NCBI RefSeq assembly: GCF_024436035.1
Contig: NZ_JANFNG010000015.1
Coordinates: 83,917-147,916, forward strand
Origin: Streptomyces humicola
Lineage (GTDB): Bacteria; Actinomycetota; Actinomycetes; Streptomycetales; Streptomycetaceae
Length of the DNA: 64,000 nucleotides
Direction: 5' to 3'
Positions 45,354 to 54,927 of the stretch are shown in pieces (position 1 is the first letter of the stretch; the number at the start of each line of letters is the position of its first letter). The notes under the pieces are model-generated. The model saw only the letters and a program-made list of their open reading frames with translations, made no database searches and was not told the DNA's origin. The translations under genes and the position numbers were made by a program.

Positions 45354-46624
45354 CGACTGCTGTCTTGAGTACCTTCTCCGCCCCCAAGGGCACGTACGAC
45401 CTGATCCCGCCGGACTCCGAGGCCTTTCTCGCGGTCCGTGAAGCCATCGCCGCGCCGCTGAGGCGCGCCGGGTACGGCTACATCGAGACGCCCGGCTTCG
45501 AGCACGTCGAGCTGTTCTCGCGAGGCGTCGGCGAGTCGACCGACATCGTCACCAAGGAGATGTACACCCTCACCACCAAGGGCGGTGACGAGCTCGCACT
45601 GCGCCCCGAGGGAACCGCCTCCGTACTGCGCGCGGCGCTGCAGGCGAACCTGCACCGCGGCGCGCTGCCAGTGAAGCTCTGGTACTCCGGCTCGTACTAC
45701 CGCTACGAGCGCCCGCAGGCGGGGCGTTACCGCCACTTCTCGCAGGTGGGCGCCGAGGCGCTGGGCTCCGAGGACCCGGCGCTCGACGCCGAGCTGATCA
45801 TCCTGGCCGTCGATGCCTACCGGTCCCTGGGCCTGCGGAACTTCCGGCTACTGCTCAACTCCCTCGGCGACAAGGAGTGCCGCCCGGTCTACCGGGCCGC
45901 GCTCCAGGACTTCCTGCGCGGTCTCGACCTCGACGAGGACACCCGCAGGAGGGTGGAGATCAACCCGCTGCGGGTCCTCGACGACAAGCGCGAGGCGGTG
46001 CAGAAGCAGCTGACTGGTGCCCCGATGATGCGCGACCACCTGTGCGAGGCGTGCAAGGAGTACCACGAGCAGGTGCGGGCGCTGCTCACCGCGGCAGGCG
46101 TGGAATTCGAGGATGACCCCAAGTTGGTGCGCGGCCTCGACTACTACACCCGCACCACCTTCGAGTTCGTCCATGACGGACTCGGATCGCAGTCGGCGAT
46201 CGGCGGCGGCGGCCGCTACGACGGCCTGTCCGAGATGATCGGCGGGCCCGCGCTCCCGTCCGTGGGCTGGGCGCTCGGCGTCGACCGCACCGTGCTCGCG
46301 CTGCGCGCCGAGAACGTCGGGCTCGCAGCGGAATCCCGCACCGAGGTGTTCGCTGTGCCGCTCGGCGACGAGGCTCGCCGCGCTCTCTTCGGCGTTGTCA
46401 CCGAGCTGCGCCGCGGCGGGATCGCGGCCGATTTCGCCTACGGCGGCAAGGGGCTGAAGAACGCGATGAAGTCGGCGAACCGGTCCGGTGCGCGGTACGC
46501 CGTGGTCGCCGGGGAGCGGGATCTCGCCGAGGGCGTCGTCCAGCTGAAGGACCTGCAGAGCGGCGAGCAGTCGCCGGTGCCGCTCGATGCGGTCGTCACC
46601 GAGGTGCGCGGGCGCCTGGCCTGA
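45350..46624 (+). CDS. hisS: histidyl-tRNA synthetase
   Basis: 424 residues, class II synthetase. [12 protein letters not shown] opens the core, motif 2 is [19 protein letters not shown], the histidine-A motif [15 protein letters not shown] lies near 260, and [15 protein letters not shown] and VGWALGVDR (motif 3) follow. The C-terminal anticodon domain starts near 330. GTG at 45350 is chosen because GAGGAAT precedes it; TTG at 45365 would start where I recall most homologues begin but has no ribosome site. A weak 8-bp hairpin follows at 46683-46721. Confidence 0.96.
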   Translation: MTTAVLSTFSAPKGTYDLIPPDSEAFLAVREAIAAPLRRAGYGYIETPGFEHVELFSRGVGESTDIVTKEMYTLTTKGGDELALRPEGTASVLRAALQANLHRGALPVKLWYSGSYYRYERPQAGRYRHFSQVGAEALGSEDPALDAELIILAVDAYRSLGLRNFRLLLNSLGDKECRPVYRAALQDFLRGLDLDEDTRRRVEINPLRVLDDKREAVQKQLTGAPMMRDHLCEACKEYHEQVRALLTAAGVEFEDDPKLVRGLDYYTRTTFEFVHDGLGSQSAIGGGGRYDGLSEMIGGPALPSVGWALGVDRTVLALRAENVGLAAESRTEVFAVPLGDEARRALFGVVTELRRGGIAADFAYGGKGLKNAMKSANRSGARYAVVAGERDLAEGVVQLKDLQSGEQSPVPLDAVVTEVRGRLA

Positions 46625-46797
46625 GGCCCTGGTCTGTGAGGAGCGACACCGTTCGCGGTCGCGGATGCACGGTCCGTCAACACCGGCCCCGCCCTGTACC
46701 GGCCGGACGCACCGGGGCCGGAGGCGGGGCGGCCTGGTGCACAATGAGCCCTGCAGCAGGTGTACCCGTATCCCAGGTGTATCCGCAGACCTAGCGA

Positions 46798-47460
46798 ATG
46801 GCGGCAGAGGCGATGACCACATCGGCGCTGGACGAGGCCCGCATGCATGGATCGAGGCAGGAGCCGGAGGGCAGGGGCGGCATCGGCGCGAGCCGTGCGC
46901 TCGGTGTGCTGCTCGTGGTGTGCGGGCTGCTCGGCCTGATCGCCTCCTGGTACATCACCCTGGACGAGTTCCAGCTCTACAAGAACCCGAACTTCGTCCC
47001 GGCGTGCAGCATCAACCCGATCATCTCCTGCGGCAACATCATGAAGAGTGCCCAGGCGAAGGTCTTCGGCTTCCCCAACCCGATGATCGGGCTGGTCGCC
47101 TATCCCGTGCTGATGTGCGTCGGCATGGGGCTGCTGTCCGGGGCCCGCTTCCGCCGCTGGTTCTGGCTGGGGCTGCAGGCGGGCACGCTCTTCGGCGTCG
47201 GCTTTGTGACCTGGCTGCAGGACCAGTCGCTGTACTCGATCGGTTCGCTCTGCCCGTGGTGCATGCTCGCCTGGGCGGTCACCATCGCCGCGTTCTGGTA
47301 CACCCTCGTGCACAACATCAAGCATGAGGTCATCCCGGTAGGGGGCGGTGTGCGCCGGGCCGTTGCCGAGTTCCACTGGGTGGTCCCGGTGGTCTGGTAC
47401 GGCCTGCTGATCATGCTCATCCTCGTCCGCTGGTGGTCGTACTGGAGCACGCTCCTGTGA
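46798..47460 (+). CDS. vitamin K epoxide reductase (VKOR) family membrane protein
   Basis: 220 residues with about five membrane helices. LCPWCML near 150 is the quinone-reducing CxxC, and the extracytoplasmic loop CSINPIISCGN near 70 holds the second Cys pair. Such proteins reoxidise DsbA-like thiol oxidants and pass electrons to menaquinone, which supports disulfide formation in exported proteins. No fused thioredoxin domain is present. ATG at 46798; ATG at 46813 is an alternative start. It is followed by a short GC hairpin. Confidence 0.93.
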   Translation: MAAEAMTTSALDEARMHGSRQEPEGRGGIGASRALGVLLVVCGLLGLIASWYITLDEFQLYKNPNFVPACSINPIISCGNIMKSAQAKVFGFPNPMIGLVAYPVLMCVGMGLLSGARFRRWFWLGLQAGTLFGVGFVTWLQDQSLYSIGSLCPWCMLAWAVTIAAFWYTLVHNIKHEVIPVGGGVRRAVAEFHWVVPVVWYGLLIMLILVRWWSYWSTLL

Positions 47461-47479
47461 CGGCCGGCCGCGCCGGCCG
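47461..47479 (+). terminator. short GC hairpin after the VKOR gene
   Basis: An 8-bp stem CGGCCGGC/GCCGGCCG around CGC, directly after the stop codon. Confidence 0.45.
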
Positions 47480-47511
47480 GACTGTCAGAGGCGTGCCATA
47501 GGCTTCCTCGC

Positions 47512-48861
47512 GTGGAGCCCGACCTGTTCACCGCCGCTGCCGAGGAACGCAACGAGAGGGAGCCGGCCAGTAGCCCGCTCGCCGTCCGGATGCGCCCACG
47601 CGTCCTCGACGAGGTGGTCGGCCAGCAGCACCTGCTCAAGCCGGGATCACCGCTGCGCCGCCTCGTCGGCGAGGGCAGCGGCGGCCCTGCCGGGCCTGCC
47701 TCGGTGATCCTTTGGGGCCCGCCCGGCACCGGCAAGACGACGCTCGCCCATGTCGTCAGCAGGGCCACGCAGCGCCGCTTCGTCGAGCTGTCGGCGATCA
47801 CGGCGGGCGTCAAGGAGGTCCGCACGGTCATCGAGACGGCGAAGCGCGAATCCGGCGGTTACGGACGCGAGACGCTGCTCTTCCTCGACGAGATCCACCG
47901 CTTCAGCAAGGCCCAGCAGGACTCGCTGCTGCCGGCCGTCGAGAACCGCTGGGTCACGCTGATCGCCGCGACCACCGAGAATCCGTACTTCTCGATCATC
48001 TCGCCGCTGCTGTCGCGCTCCTTGCTGCTCACTTTGGAGGCGCTCACCGAGGACGATCTGCGCGGACTGCTGCACCGCGCCCTCGACGACGAGCGGGGGC
48101 TCGGCGGTGCCGTCGCCCTCCCCGAGGAGACCGAGGCTCACCTGCTGCGGATCGCCGGTGGCGATGCCCGGCGGGCGCTGACGGCGCTGGAGGCGGGCGC
48201 GGGCTCGGCGATCGCCAAGGGGGAGCCGCGGATCAGCCTGGAGACGCTGGAGGAGGCGGTCGACCGCGCGGCGGTGAAATACGACCGCGACGGCGACCAG
48301 CACTACGACGTGGCCAGCGCCCTGATCAAGTCGATCCGCGGCTCGGACGTGGACGCGGCCCTGCACTATCTGGCGCGCATGATCGAAGCGGGTGAGGACC
48401 CGCGGTTCATCGCCCGGCGGCTGATGATCTCGGCGAGCGAGGACATCGGGATGGCCGACCCGACGGCCCTGCAGACCGCCGTCGCCGCGGCCCAGGCGGT
48501 CGCGCTGATCGGCTTCCCCGAGGCTCGGATAGCCCTGTCCCAGGCGACGATCGCACTGGCACTCGCCCCCAAGTCCAATGCCGCGTACCTGGCGATCGAC
48601 GCCGCCCTCGCCGACGTCCGCAAGGGGCTTGCGGGGCCGGTGCCGCCCCACCTGCGTGACAGCCACTACAAGGGCGCGAGCAAGCTAGGCCACGGCCAGG
48701 GGTATCAGTACCCGCACGACCTGCCCGGCGCGATCGCCGCCCAGCAGTACGCCCCGGACGAGGTGCACGGCAAGCGCTACTACGAGCCCACGCGCTACGG
48801 CGCGGAGGCCCGCTACGCCGACGTGCTCGACCGTGTCCGGGGCCGTCTGTCAGGGGAGTGA
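47512..48861 (+). CDS. rarA: replication-associated recombination ATPase RarA
   Basis: 449-residue AAA+ protein of the clamp-loader clade (MgsA/WRNIP1). Walker A is [10 protein letters not shown] near 70, Walker [16 protein letters not shown] near 123, sensor 1 ATTENPYFS near 150, and the C-terminal tetramerisation domain has [14 protein letters not shown] and [19 protein letters not shown]. It acts at stalled replication forks. GTG at 47512. Its stop is three bases from the convergent YciI stop. Confidence 0.94.
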   Translation: MEPDLFTAAAEERNEREPASSPLAVRMRPRVLDEVVGQQHLLKPGSPLRRLVGEGSGGPAGPASVILWGPPGTGKTTLAHVVSRATQRRFVELSAITAGVKEVRTVIETAKRESGGYGRETLLFLDEIHRFSKAQQDSLLPAVENRWVTLIAATTENPYFSIISPLLSRSLLLTLEALTEDDLRGLLHRALDDERGLGGAVALPEETEAHLLRIAGGDARRALTALEAGAGSAIAKGEPRISLETLEEAVDRAAVKYDRDGDQHYDVASALIKSIRGSDVDAALHYLARMIEAGEDPRFIARRLMISASEDIGMADPTALQTAVAAAQAVALIGFPEARIALSQATIALALAPKSNAAYLAIDAALADVRKGLAGPVPPHLRDSHYKGASKLGHGQGYQYPHDLPGAIAAQQYAPDEVHGKRYYEPTRYGAEARYADVLDRVRGRLSGE

Positions 48862-48864
48862 CCC

Positions 48865-49164
48865 TTAGGCGGGCGGCTGCTCGCGGTACTGCTCGAGACC
48901 CTGCGCGGTCTGGGTGGGGACGAACTCCGTGATCCGGTATTCGCACACGTCGGCCGTGACGAAGGGGTCGGTCGCCGCCACGGCCTCGATCGTCGCCCGG
49001 TCCGGCGCCACGGCGAGCATGATCCCGCCGTCGCGCGGCACCTTGCGGCCGGAGGCCAGGAAGTATCCGGCCGCGTACTGCTTCTCCAGCCAGGCGATGT
49101 GGTCCGGGAGCGCGGCTTCGACGCGCTCGATGGGCGCGGTGTAGGTCACTTCGAGAACGAACAT
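48865..49164 (-). CDS. YciI-like protein
   Basis: 99 residues, a dimeric alpha-beta ferredoxin-like barrel. YTAPIERVEAALPDHIAWLEKQYAAGYF holds the conserved His, and GRKVPRDGGIMLA with DPFVTADVCEYRITEF completes the fold with the Asp of the His/Asp pair that YciI members share. Catalytic function is unproven for most of the family. ATG at 49164 has only a weak ribosome site. It lies 10 bases after the DUF2470 gene, so the two are probably one transcript under the iron box. Confidence 0.88.
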   Translation of the reverse strand: MFVLEVTYTAPIERVEAALPDHIAWLEKQYAAGYFLASGRKVPRDGGIMLAVAPDRATIEAVAATDPFVTADVCEYRITEFVPTQTAQGLEQYREQPPA

Positions 49165-49174
49165 GATCCGCACT

Positions 49175-49996
49175 CTATGCGCCGGGCTGTTCCTCGGCCG
49201 CCTCACGTGCCGCGTCGAAGAGCGAGAGCATAGCCTGACGCAGTCCGCCGACGTCGCCCACCGGGCGGGGGAAGTCGAAGCGCGCATCGAATGCCCCCTC
49301 ACGGCCGGTGAACCGCAACCGCAGTCCGAAGCGGTCGAGCGCCAGCGGCACCGGTCGGCGCCCGGCTGCGCACCGTCGGCCGCCGTCGCACGCCCCGGCG
49401 AGCGCGCCGAGCCATCCGAGATGCTCCTCGTGGCAGGCCGCGAGATGCTGCAGAAGCTCCGCCTCCTGCCGCGCCAACGGGTCGGGCGCGGCGGCCGCGA
49501 ACTCCTCGGGCCCGAGCTGCTCGGCGCCCCACAGATCGTCCACACTCGCCTCGCCGACCTCCAGCCGCAGCCACTCCGGTCGCCCGCGCGGGTGTGCCGG
49601 GGTCAGCCATCCCGCGACCCAGGCGCGGCCTCGGATGCGGTGCGGTACGGCGACCGGCGCGACATCCGAGAGCTCCAGCACGGCCGCCACGTCGTCCGCC
49701 TCCGGGGTCCCCCATGCCACGGGCCCGGGGCGCGTCGCGGCACGGACGGCGGGGGAGTCGGGCGTGAAGCGCAGCAGGAGATCGCCGCCGTCGTCGACGA
49801 CGCGCTCGTCGGGGATCAGTCCGGGCGCGGCCGCGCCGTACTCGTGCCCGTAGAGGCCGGGAATGGCCAGCACGGCTGACGAGTTACCCTCGACGAGAGT
49901 TCGCACGCGCTCGGCTGCCGATGGCATCCGAGCCGTTTTTTCGCCGACGGGACGCGGCTGACCACGCTCTTGCATGGGGTTCCCGGGTCGAAACAT
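49175..49996 (-). CDS. DUF2470-domain protein, heme-utilisation type
   Basis: 273 residues. The N-terminal part (about 25-190) resembles the split-barrel flavin/heme-binding fold of HugZ-like proteins, and DUF2470 forms the C-terminal 100 residues (LLQHLAACHEEHLGWL through FDARFDFPRPVGDVGGLRQAMLSLF). Family members degrade or bind heme to recover iron. ATG at 49996 has a strong AAGGAG. A perfect DmdR/IdeR iron box lies 15 bases upstream of the ATG, so it should be made when iron is scarce, which supports a role in iron release from heme. Divergent from rpsD. Confidence 0.87.
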   Translation of the reverse strand: MFRPGNPMQERGQPRPVGEKTARMPSAAERVRTLVEGNSSAVLAIPGLYGHEYGAAAPGLIPDERVVDDGGDLLLRFTPDSPAVRAATRPGPVAWGTPEADDVAAVLELSDVAPVAVPHRIRGRAWVAGWLTPAHPRGRPEWLRLEVGEASVDDLWGAEQLGPEEFAAAAPDPLARQEAELLQHLAACHEEHLGWLGALAGACDGGRRCAAGRRPVPLALDRFGLRLRFTGREGAFDARFDFPRPVGDVGGLRQAMLSLFDAAREAAEEQPGA

Positions 49997-50010
49997 GCGA
50001 TCTCCTTCGA

Positions 50011-50029
50011 TAAGGTAAGGCTAACCTAA
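50011..50029. promoter_or_regulatory. iron box (DmdR/IdeR operator)
   Basis: TAAGGTAAGGCTAACCTAA fits the consensus TWAGGTWAGSCTWACCTWA at all 19 positions. It lies 15 bases before the DUF2470 ATG on the minus strand and 23 bases before the rpsD GTG on the plus strand. Iron-loaded DmdR1 would repress the DUF2470 promoter here and might also affect rpsD. Confidence 0.9.
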
Positions 50030-50051
50030 CGTACATGGAGGTCTGGACAAC

Positions 50052-50663
50052 GTGAACCAGTCGCGTCCCAAGGTCAAGAAGTCGCGCGCCCTCGGCATCG
50101 CGCTCACCCCGAAGGCCGTCAAGTACTTCGAGTCCCGCCCGTATCCACCGGGCGAGCACGGCCGCGGCCGCAAGCAGAACAGCGACTACAAGGTCAGGCT
50201 GCTCGAAAAGCAGCGCCTGCGCGCGCAGTACGACATCAGCGAGACGCAGATGCGCCGGGCGTACGACCGCGCCCGCAAGGTCGAGGGCAAGACCGGCGAC
50301 GCGCTGATCGTCGAACTCGAACGCCGACTGGACGCCCTCGTGCTGCGCGCCGGTTTCGCCCGCACGATTTACCAGGCCCGGCAGATGGTCGTGCACGGCC
50401 ACATCGAGGTCAACGGCCGCAAGGTCGACAGGCCCTCCTTCCGGGTGCGCCCCGACGACGTGGTGACGGTCCGCGAGCGCTCCCGCGACAAGACCCCGTT
50501 CCAGGTCGCGCGCGAGGGCGGCTGGGCGGGCGACGGCGAGGCGCCGAAGTACCTCCAGGTCAACCTGCAGGCACTCGCCTTCCGCCTGGACCGCGAGCCC
50601 AACCGCCGGGAGATCCCGGTGATCTGCGAGGAGCAGCTCGTCGTCGAGTACTACGCCCGCTGA
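50052..50663 (+). CDS. rpsD: 30S ribosomal protein S4
   Basis: 203 residues. An N-terminal S4 region without the zinc-binding cysteines (the zinc-free form), then the RNA-binding S4 domain [32 protein letters not shown] near 90. The protein ends VEYYAR. GTG at 50052 has GGAGG at about 50037. It stands apart from the main ribosomal operons, as is usual in streptomycetes, and shares its upstream region with an iron box. Confidence 0.97.
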   Translation: MNQSRPKVKKSRALGIALTPKAVKYFESRPYPPGEHGRGRKQNSDYKVRLLEKQRLRAQYDISETQMRRAYDRARKVEGKTGDALIVELERRLDALVLRAGFARTIYQARQMVVHGHIEVNGRKVDRPSFRVRPDDVVTVRERSRDKTPFQVAREGGWAGDGEAPKYLQVNLQALAFRLDREPNRREIPVICEEQLVVEYYAR

Positions 50664-50898
50664 TCCGGCCCGCTGATCCGGCGTCGCGCGTCCGCCTCGC
50701 CACAGGCCCGTCTCTGCCGCTAATACGGTGCGAAGACCGATGTCCGGCGCGATAAGGTCGGTACCTGCCGCCCGCACACGCCGGACCGTGCCCGGCGTGA
50801 CCACCGGACCCGCATCTGATCCAGGTCCCGCCGTGCCATCCGGGCCCATCCGGCCCCGGGCGGACGCCGACCGACGTGAAGCGAAGGAGCGCGCAGCT

Positions 50899-51360
50899 GT
50901 GTCCGGTGGAGAGGTGGCCGGCCTGATCGTGGCCGTCTTCTGGGCGATCCTGGTGTCCTTCCTGGCCGTGGTGCTGGTCAGACTGGCCCAGACGCTCAAG
51001 CAGACCACCAAGCTTGTTGCGGGCGTGACCGAGCAGGCCGTACCCCTGCTAGGCGAGGCCACTGCGGCGGTGCGCTCCGCCCACACCCAGCTCGACCGCG
51101 TGGACACCATCACCGCCGACGTCCAGGAGGTCACCGCCAACGCCTCGGCGCTCTCCTCCACCGTCGCCTCCACCCTCGGCGGCCCGCTGGTCAAGGTCGC
51201 AGCCTTCGGCTACGGGGTGCGCCGGGCGGTCGGCAAACAGGCCGAGGAGGGCCTGCCGGGCAAGCGGCGGACCGGTCGCGCCGGGCGCCGCACCGTCATC
51301 GTCGGCAAGAGCCTGCCCGCCGCCCGCCGGGGCGGCCGCAGCACCCGAGGGAAGGGCTGA
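50899..51360 (+). CDS. DUF948 membrane protein
   Basis: 153 residues. One N-terminal membrane helix (about 5-28) is followed by a helical DUF948 region (about 30-100, with LLGEATAAVRSAHTQLDRVDTITADVQEVT) and an Arg/Gly-rich basic tail. GTG at 50899 has AAGGAG upstream; the longer open frame to 50728 lacks the family start. Function is unknown, but it is conserved next to the DUF6167 gene and alaS, six bases upstream of the former. Confidence 0.88.
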   Translation: MSGGEVAGLIVAVFWAILVSFLAVVLVRLAQTLKQTTKLVAGVTEQAVPLLGEATAAVRSAHTQLDRVDTITADVQEVTANASALSSTVASTLGGPLVKVAAFGYGVRRAVGKQAEEGLPGKRRTGRAGRRTVIVGKSLPAARRGGRSTRGKG

Positions 51361-51366
51361 CACGAG

Positions 51367-51657
51367 ATGTTCCGCCGCCTGTTCTGGTTCGCCGCCGGTA
51401 TCACCGCCGGAGTATGGGCGACCATGAAGGTGAACCGTGCCGCGCGCCGCCTGACCCCCGACAGCCTCGCCGCGACCGCCGCGGACCGCGCCATCGAAAT
51501 CGGCGGCAGGGCGCGGCAGTTCGCCCACGACGTGCGTGAGGGCATGAACCGTCGCGAACTCGAACTCAATGACGCACTGGGCCTCGCCGAGGCCCCGGAA
51601 GCAGAACTCCCCGGGCAGCGCTCGGAGATCGTGTACAAGCAGAAAGAGGGCCACTGA
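51367..51657 (+). CDS. DUF6167-family small protein
   Basis: 96 residues: an N-terminal hydrophobic segment (about 3-20, [18 protein letters not shown]) that may anchor it, then a charged helix with [17 protein letters not shown]. Its stop overlaps the alaS ATG (TGATG), so it is coupled with alaS. I place it in DUF6167 from memory of the N-terminus. No function is known. Confidence 0.82.
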   Translation: MFRRLFWFAAGITAGVWATMKVNRAARRLTPDSLAATAADRAIEIGGRARQFAHDVREGMNRRELELNDALGLAEAPEAELPGQRSEIVYKQKEGH

Positions 51658-54326
51658 TGGAGTCGGCAGAAATCCGCAGTCGCTGGCTGCGCTTCTTCGA
51701 GGAGCGCGGGCACACGGTTGTGCCGTCGGCGTCGCTCATCGCCGACGACCCGACCCTGCTGCTGGTGAACGCGGGCATGGTCCCCTTCAAGCCGTACTTC
51801 CTGGGTGAGACGGCCCCCCCGTACAAGCGCGCCACGAGTGTGCAGAAGTGCGTGCGCACCCCGGACATCGAAGAGGTCGGCAAGACCACCCGGCACGGCA
51901 CGTTCTTCCAGATGTGCGGCAACTTCTCCTTCGGCGACTACTTCAAGGAAGGCGCCATCAAGCTCGCCTGGGAGCTGCTGACCACGCCCCAGGACCAGGG
52001 CGGCTACGGCCTGGAGCCTTCGAGGCTGTGGATCACGGTCTATGAGAAGGACGACGAGGCCGAGCGCATCTGGCGTGATGTGATCGGCGTCCCGGCCGAG
52101 CGGATCCAGCGCCTGGGCATGGGCCCGAACTTCTGGTCGATGGGCGTGCCTGGGCCGTGCGGCCCGTGCTCGGAGATCAACTACGACCGCGGGCCCGAGT
52201 TCGGCGCCGAGGGTGGCCCGGCCGTCAACGACGAGCGCTATGTGGAGATCTGGAACCTGGTCTTCATGCAGTACGAGCGCGGTCCCGGCTCGGGCAAGGA
52301 GGACTTCGAGATCCTGGGCGATCTTCCCGCCAAGAACATCGACACCGGTCTCGGCCTGGAACGCCTGGCGATGATCCTGCAGGGCGTGCAGAACATGTTC
52401 GAGATCGACACCTCGCGCATGGTCATCGACAAGGCCACCGAGCTGACCGGCGTGCGCTACGGCGCCGACCACACCTCGGACGTCTCGCTGCGCGTGGTCG
52501 CCGACCACATCCGCACCGCCGTGATGCTCATCGGCGACGGAGTGACCCCAGGCAACGAAGGGCGTGGCTATGTGCTGCGCCGCATCATGCGCCGGGCGAT
52601 CCGCAACATGCGGCTGCTGGGTGCCACCGAGTCGACCGTCGGCGAGCTGGTCGACACCGTGATCAAGGCGATGGGCCCGCAGTACCCGGAGCTGGTGGAG
52701 GACCGCAAGCGCATCGAGACGGTGGCGCTGGCCGAGGAGAGCGCCTTCCTCAAGACGCTCAAGGCCGGCACCAACATCCTCGATGCCGCCGTCAGCGACA
52801 CCAAGGCCACCGGCGGCACCGTCCTGGCGGGGGAGAAGGCCTTCCTCCTCCACGACACCTGGGGCTTTCCCATCGACCTCACCCTGGAGATGGCCGCCGA
52901 GCAGGGCCTTTCGGTGGATGAGGAGGGCTTCCGCCGCCTGATGAAGGAGCAGCGGGAGCGCGCCAAGGCCGACGCCAAGGCGAAGAAGACCGGCCACGCC
53001 GACCTGTCGGCCTACCGCCAGGTCGCCGACACCTCCGGCGCCACGACCTTCACCGGCTACACCGACCACGAGGGCGAAGCCACCGTGGTCGGGCTGCTGG
53101 TCGACGGCGTGCCGTCGCCGGCCGCCTCGGAGGGCGACGACGTCGAGGTGGTGCTGGACCGCACCCCGTTCTACGCCGAGGGCGGCGGCCAGCTCGCCGA
53201 CACCGGCCGGATCCGCACCGAGTCCGGTGCCGTGGTCGAGGTGCGCGACGTGCAGCAGCCGGTGCCGGGGGTGAGCGTCCACAAGGGCGTGGTGCAGGTC
53301 GGCGAGGTCACCGTCGGGGCCGGCGCCCACGCCGCGATCGACGTCACCCGGCGCCGGGCCATCGCCCGCGCCCACTCCGCAACCCACCTGACCCACCAGG
53401 CGCTGCGGGACGCCCTCGGGCCGACCGCCGCCCAGGCGGGGTCGGAGAACTCCCCCGGCCGTTTCCGCTTCGACTTCGGCTCGCCGACCGCCGTTCCCGG
53501 CTCGGTGCTGAACGATGTCGAGCAGAAGATCAACGAGGTGCTCGCCCGTGAACTCGACGTCACCGCCGAGGTGATGTCGATGGCCGAGGCGAAGAAGCAG
53601 GGCGCCATCGCCGAGTTCGGCGAGAAATACGGCGACCGGGTGCGTGTGGTGACCATCGGCGACTTCTCCAAGGAGCTGTGCGGGGGCACGCACGTGCACA
53701 ACACCGCCCAGCTCGGCCTGGTCAAGCTGCTCGGCGAGTCGTCGATCGGCTCCGGCGTGCGCCGGGTGGAGGCGCTGGTGGGCGTGGACGCCTACAACTT
53801 CCTTGCCCGCGAGCACACCGTCGTCGCTCAGCTCACCGATCTGCTCAAGGGCCGTCCGGAGGAACTCCCGGAGCGCATCTCCGGGATGCTGTCCAAGCTG
53901 AAGGACGCCGAGAAGGAGATCGAGCGGTTCCGCGCCGAGAAGGTGCTGCAGGCCGCCGCGGGGCTCGCTCAGGCTGCCCAGGACGTGAACGGCATCGCCC
54001 TGGTCACCGGGAAGGTCCCGGACGGCACCGGCGCCGACGACCTGCGCAGGCTCGTCCTCGATGTGCGTCAGCGCATCACTGGCGGCCGCCCGGCCGTCGT
54101 CGCCCTGTTCACCGTGGCCGGCGGCCGCCCGCTCACCGTCATCGCCACCAACGAGGCCGCCCGCGAGCGCGGCATCAAGGCCGGCGAGCTGGTCCGTACC
54201 GCCGCCAAGACCCTCGGCGGCGGCGGAGGCGGCAAGGACGACGTCGCCCAGGGCGGTGGCAGCAACCCCGCCGCCGTCGACGAGGCCGTCCAGGCCGTCC
54301 ACCGCCTCGTAGCCGAGAAGGCCTGA
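51657..54326 (+). CDS. alaS: alanyl-tRNA synthetase
   Basis: 889 residues, full length. Class II aminoacylation domain ([43 protein letters not shown]), a tRNA-recognition region, the editing domain with [16 protein letters not shown] and [13 protein letters not shown] (zinc ligands), and a C-terminal coiled-coil and DHHA1 domain ending in a Gly-rich segment. It charges tRNA-Ala and clears Ser and Gly mischarging. Confidence 0.98.
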   Translation: MESAEIRSRWLRFFEERGHTVVPSASLIADDPTLLLVNAGMVPFKPYFLGETAPPYKRATSVQKCVRTPDIEEVGKTTRHGTFFQMCGNFSFGDYFKEGAIKLAWELLTTPQDQGGYGLEPSRLWITVYEKDDEAERIWRDVIGVPAERIQRLGMGPNFWSMGVPGPCGPCSEINYDRGPEFGAEGGPAVNDERYVEIWNLVFMQYERGPGSGKEDFEILGDLPAKNIDTGLGLERLAMILQGVQNMFEIDTSRMVIDKATELTGVRYGADHTSDVSLRVVADHIRTAVMLIGDGVTPGNEGRGYVLRRIMRRAIRNMRLLGATESTVGELVDTVIKAMGPQYPELVEDRKRIETVALAEESAFLKTLKAGTNILDAAVSDTKATGGTVLAGEKAFLLHDTWGFPIDLTLEMAAEQGLSVDEEGFRRLMKEQRERAKADAKAKKTGHADLSAYRQVADTSGATTFTGYTDHEGEATVVGLLVDGVPSPAASEGDDVEVVLDRTPFYAEGGGQLADTGRIRTESGAVVEVRDVQQPVPGVSVHKGVVQVGEVTVGAGAHAAIDVTRRRAIARAHSATHLTHQALRDALGPTAAQAGSENSPGRFRFDFGSPTAVPGSVLNDVEQKINEVLARELDVTAEVMSMAEAKKQGAIAEFGEKYGDRVRVVTIGDFSKELCGGTHVHNTAQLGLVKLLGESSIGSGVRRVEALVGVDAYNFLAREHTVVAQLTDLLKGRPEELPERISGMLSKLKDAEKEIERFRAEKVLQAAAGLAQAAQDVNGIALVTGKVPDGTGADDLRRLVLDVRQRITGGRPAVVALFTVAGGRPLTVIATNEAARERGIKAGELVRTAAKTLGGGGGGKDDVAQGGGSNPAAVDEAVQAVHRLVAEKA

Positions 54327-54366
54327 CGAGAAGGTCTGGCGAGAAGCAGGAGCAGGAGCGGAGACG

Positions 54367-54831
54367 ATGCGACGCGGCAGGCGGATCGCCATCGACGTCG
54401 GAGAGGCCCGGATCGGGGTCGCATCCTGCGACCCCGACGGGCTCATCGCCACCCCCGTCGAGACGGTTCCCGGGCGGGACGTCCCGGCGGCCCGCCGCCG
54501 CATCAAGGCGATCGTCGAGGAGTACGAGCCGATCGAGGTCGTCGTCGGACTGCCGCGTTCGCTCAGCGGCAGGGAAGGTCCGGCGGCAGCCAAGGCCCGG
54601 GCCTTCGCCCAGGATGTAGCGAAGGTCATCGCACCGGTCCCGGTCCGGCTGGTCGACGAGCGGATGAGCACCGTCACCGCCGCCCAGGGGCTGCGCGCCT
54701 CCGGTGTGAAGGCCAAGAAGGGCCGTTCCGTCGTCGACCAGGCGGCGGCCGTGGTGATCCTGCAGAGCGCGCTCGAATCCGAACGCACCTCGGGCAGAGC
54801 GCCCGGCGAGGGCGTCGAAGTGGTCATCTGA
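54367..54831 (+). CDS. ruvX: RuvX/YqgF Holliday junction resolvase-like RNase
   Basis: 154-residue RNase-H fold protein. AIDVGEARIGVA near 8 carries the first catalytic Asp, VVVGLPRSLSG near 59 the middle motif and VRLVDERMSTV near 97 the third, with a final Asp in RSVVDQAAAV. Family members process the 5' end of pre-16S rRNA. ATG at 54367, 41 bases after alaS, in the conserved order alaS-ruvX-mltG-aroE. Confidence 0.94.
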   Translation: MRRGRRIAIDVGEARIGVASCDPDGLIATPVETVPGRDVPAARRRIKAIVEEYEPIEVVVGLPRSLSGREGPAAAKARAFAQDVAKVIAPVPVRLVDERMSTVTAAQGLRASGVKAKKGRSVVDQAAAVVILQSALESERTSGRAPGEGVEVVI

Positions 54832-54927
54832 TCGCGATACGGTAACGTTCCGCGCCGAAGCGGCGGGCTTCCTCAGCCGCGCCACAAGCGCCGGCAAGAG
54901 CCGCCTCGCGTAACCAGGAGACGACCC

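Noticed and set aside
46683..46721. Hairpin after hisS as a terminator
   Set aside because: Stem of 8 bp with a loop over 20 bases; too weak for a separate call.
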